Positions 62,523 through 64,000 of a stretch of 64,000 nucleotides of DNA are shown here, one piece after another. Positions within the stretch are counted from its first letter, which is position 1. Each line of letters opens with the position of its first letter. Position numbers and translations under genes: made by a program. The notes below the pieces were generated by a model. It made no database searches and had not been told where the DNA came from. It saw nothing but the letters and a program-made list of their open reading frames with translations. The DNA is from Hemicentrotus pulcherrimus (Eukaryota > Echinodermata > Echinoidea > Camarodonta > Strongylocentrotidae), in the NCBI GenBank assembly GCA_003118195.1, contig BEXV01000223.1, forward strand, positions 134,211-198,210, written 5' to 3'.

Positions 62523-62900
62523 GGCTATGCAAGATACATACATGTCTAGAGTTTGATGGTAATCCGTCAAATGGTTATAATGATAATGTGATCACGAGCT
62601 ATTTTTGCATATTAATGAGCCCAAGGACCTTTGACTTTTGACCTCATGACCCAAAAATCTAATTAGTTCATTGGCTCAGCAAGTTACATACATGTCTTGA
62701 GTTTGATGGTAATCTGTCAATCGGTTCCAATGATGTGATCACGAGCTATTTTTGCATATTAATGAGTGCTGTGACCTTTGACCTCATGATCCCGAAATCT
62801 AATCGGTTATTGCCTCTGCAAGATACACACATGATCTACGTTCGGCGGGAATCCATTAATCGGTTCTTGAGATAACGCGATCACAAAAATCGGATGTCAG
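62523..62900. repeat. Tandem repeat, about 140-150 bp units, with a DR1 motif
   Basis: Units start near 62523, 62673 and 62812. The first two share ATACATACATGTCT or TTACATACATGTCT, AGTTTGATGGTAATC, TGTGATCACGAGCTATTTTT, GCATATTAATGAG and TTTGACCTCATGA. The third is diverged and partial. Unit 2 contains TGACCTTTGACCT at 62772-62784, a perfect DR1 nuclear-receptor half-site pair on the minus strand. Confidence 0.8.
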
Positions 62901-63473
62901 ACGGACAACCCGAAAACATTTGCCTCCAGTTACTGTGTAGCGGTGGCATACAAAAAAAAAATTTGGCTACCATAAAAAATGACAACAGGTCAATGCACAT
63001 GCAGGTCTCTATTCAACTATTACCCTAATGTTGTTTCCCCAAAACAAACTTAAGAAGTTTGCAACGTTTAAAAACTGACAGTGAACTTTGCACTTTTACA
63101 GGAAGTTATTAATTGGCATTGTTCTAATCTGATTTAAGGATCTCAAGTGCCTGGGGTTCAACTGTCATACATGTATACTTGGTACCCTTGACATTCTGTC
63201 AAATATACATTTCCCCAGTTTGTATATTAGGTTGGCAGACATAATTAGGAGTAATATGTTTGATTCAATTTATTTCTCAAACTTTATCCTCCTCCTCAAT
63301 GCACCATCAGTGCATAGCCCGAAATTGAAGAAATACCATCAGAATTGTATAATGTAACTACAGTGTGAGTCCAAAAAAAAAAGTTTACACCTAGAAAATG
63401 GCTCATTATTTCAAAAAACCATCTATAAACCTTATGAATCTCATGAAAGAGTGTTTTATCCTGAATCATTTAG

Positions 63474-63907
63474 TATCATTTTGTGTGGTATGTGTTCACG
63501 CTTGAAAGAACAGAAGGCATTGTTTGGGAGAATGCACAAATTGACTTGCGCCAAAGTTGCTAATGTGATGTTTGAATAAAACATTTGGAAATTGGGTATT
63601 AATTCCGTCTTTGCAGATCCAAATAACAGCCCTAACAAAATTAATCATGCCACACATATCAAATATTGAATATGAAATACCAACAAACATGTGTGAGCAT
63701 GTGTGTGTGTGTGTGTGTGTGTGTTTGACTTTGCTTCTACATTTGCAATGCATTTCATTTGATACTTTTAATTCATTCTCTCACTCTGCTATTCCCAACA
63801 TAATACAAACTGTAGGCATCACTTTGGCGCAAGTCGATTTTTGCACTGTCGCAAACAATGCCTCCTGTTCATCGAAGCCTGAACACATACCACATAAAAA
63901 AGATACC
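63474..63907. mobile_element. Fold-back element with about 90-bp inverted ends
   Basis: The left arm GTGTGGTATGTGTTCACGCT, GGCATTGTTTG and GACTTGCGCCAAAG is matched by the inverse CTTTGGCGCAAGTC, CAAACAATGCC and TGAACACATACCACA on the right. A (TG)n tract lies in the loop (63701-63724). There is no coding capacity. Confidence 0.7.
63701..63724. repeat. (TG)n microsatellite
   Basis: About 12 TG units lie inside the fold-back element at 63474-63907. Confidence 0.95.
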
Positions 63908-64000
63908 AAATGATTTGAAATAAAACAATCTTTCATAAGATGTATAATAATTTACTGTTCATACATGTAGATGATTTATAAAACAATTAGCAATTTTCTA

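Larger units (their letters stand above)
61545..64000. other. Probable MBD5 intron, repeat-rich
   Basis: No exon is recognised upstream of 61544 on the minus strand within the window. The stretch holds an (AAAT)n tract, a tandem repeat at 62523-62900 and a fold-back element at 63474-63907. It is probably intronic because the exon at 61378-61544 begins with a split codon. Confidence 0.65.

Noticed and set aside
62523..62900. CRISPR-like or satellite array
   Set aside because: Only two to three diverged long units in a eukaryotic intron; no spacer structure.

Overview
This is animal genomic DNA: AT-rich, with many short GT-AG introns, and with no bacterial operons or viral genes. It carries parts or all of three genes. 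The tRNA-derived SINEs, many fold-back elements and intron sizes suggest a marine deuterostome, most likely an echinoderm such as a sea urchin. That placement is inference; no marker here fixes the species.

Region 1 (1-31834, + strand) is the 3' half of a VPS13 gene of the VPS13A/C type, a bridge-like lipid transfer protein. I can chain 36 exons with consistent splice phases, giving 1,699 residues plus the stop. The 5' half lies before the window. One conserved tyrosine position in exon 29 reads as an in-frame TAA (27078-27080). Two introns hold partial copies of neighbouring VPS13 exons. The introns also contain SINE copies, a two-copy MITE family, another fold-back element and a 58-N gap.

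Region 2 (31835-38638) lies between two genes that converge tail to tail. It probably consists mostly of their 3' UTRs and has one short palindromic element.

Region 3 (38639-49505, - strand) is a complete Enhancer of polycomb gene (EPC1/EPC2 family, NuA4/TIP60 histone acetyltransferase subunit): 14 coding exons and 834 residues, close to human EPC1 in length. A 1,506-bp block carrying EPC exons 3-5 appears twice (46103-47608 and 42247-43752). The second copy abuts a one-base N gap and cannot be spliced in without breaking the frame, so it is probably an assembly artefact.

Region 4 (49506-58907) holds the EPC promoter side (CpG-containing, with two YY1-like motifs) and a long AT-rich stretch that probably includes the 3' UTR of the next gene, plus a fold-back element.

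Region 5 (58908-61544 and beyond, - strand) is the 3' end of a PWWP-domain gene that I recognise as MBD5. MBD5 followed by EPC, in the same orientation, matches the human 2q23.1 arrangement MBD5-EPC2. This looks like conserved linkage of two chromatin regulators. The rest (61545-64000) is repeat-rich and probably an MBD5 intron; it includes a repeat with a perfect DR1 nuclear-receptor motif and another fold-back element.
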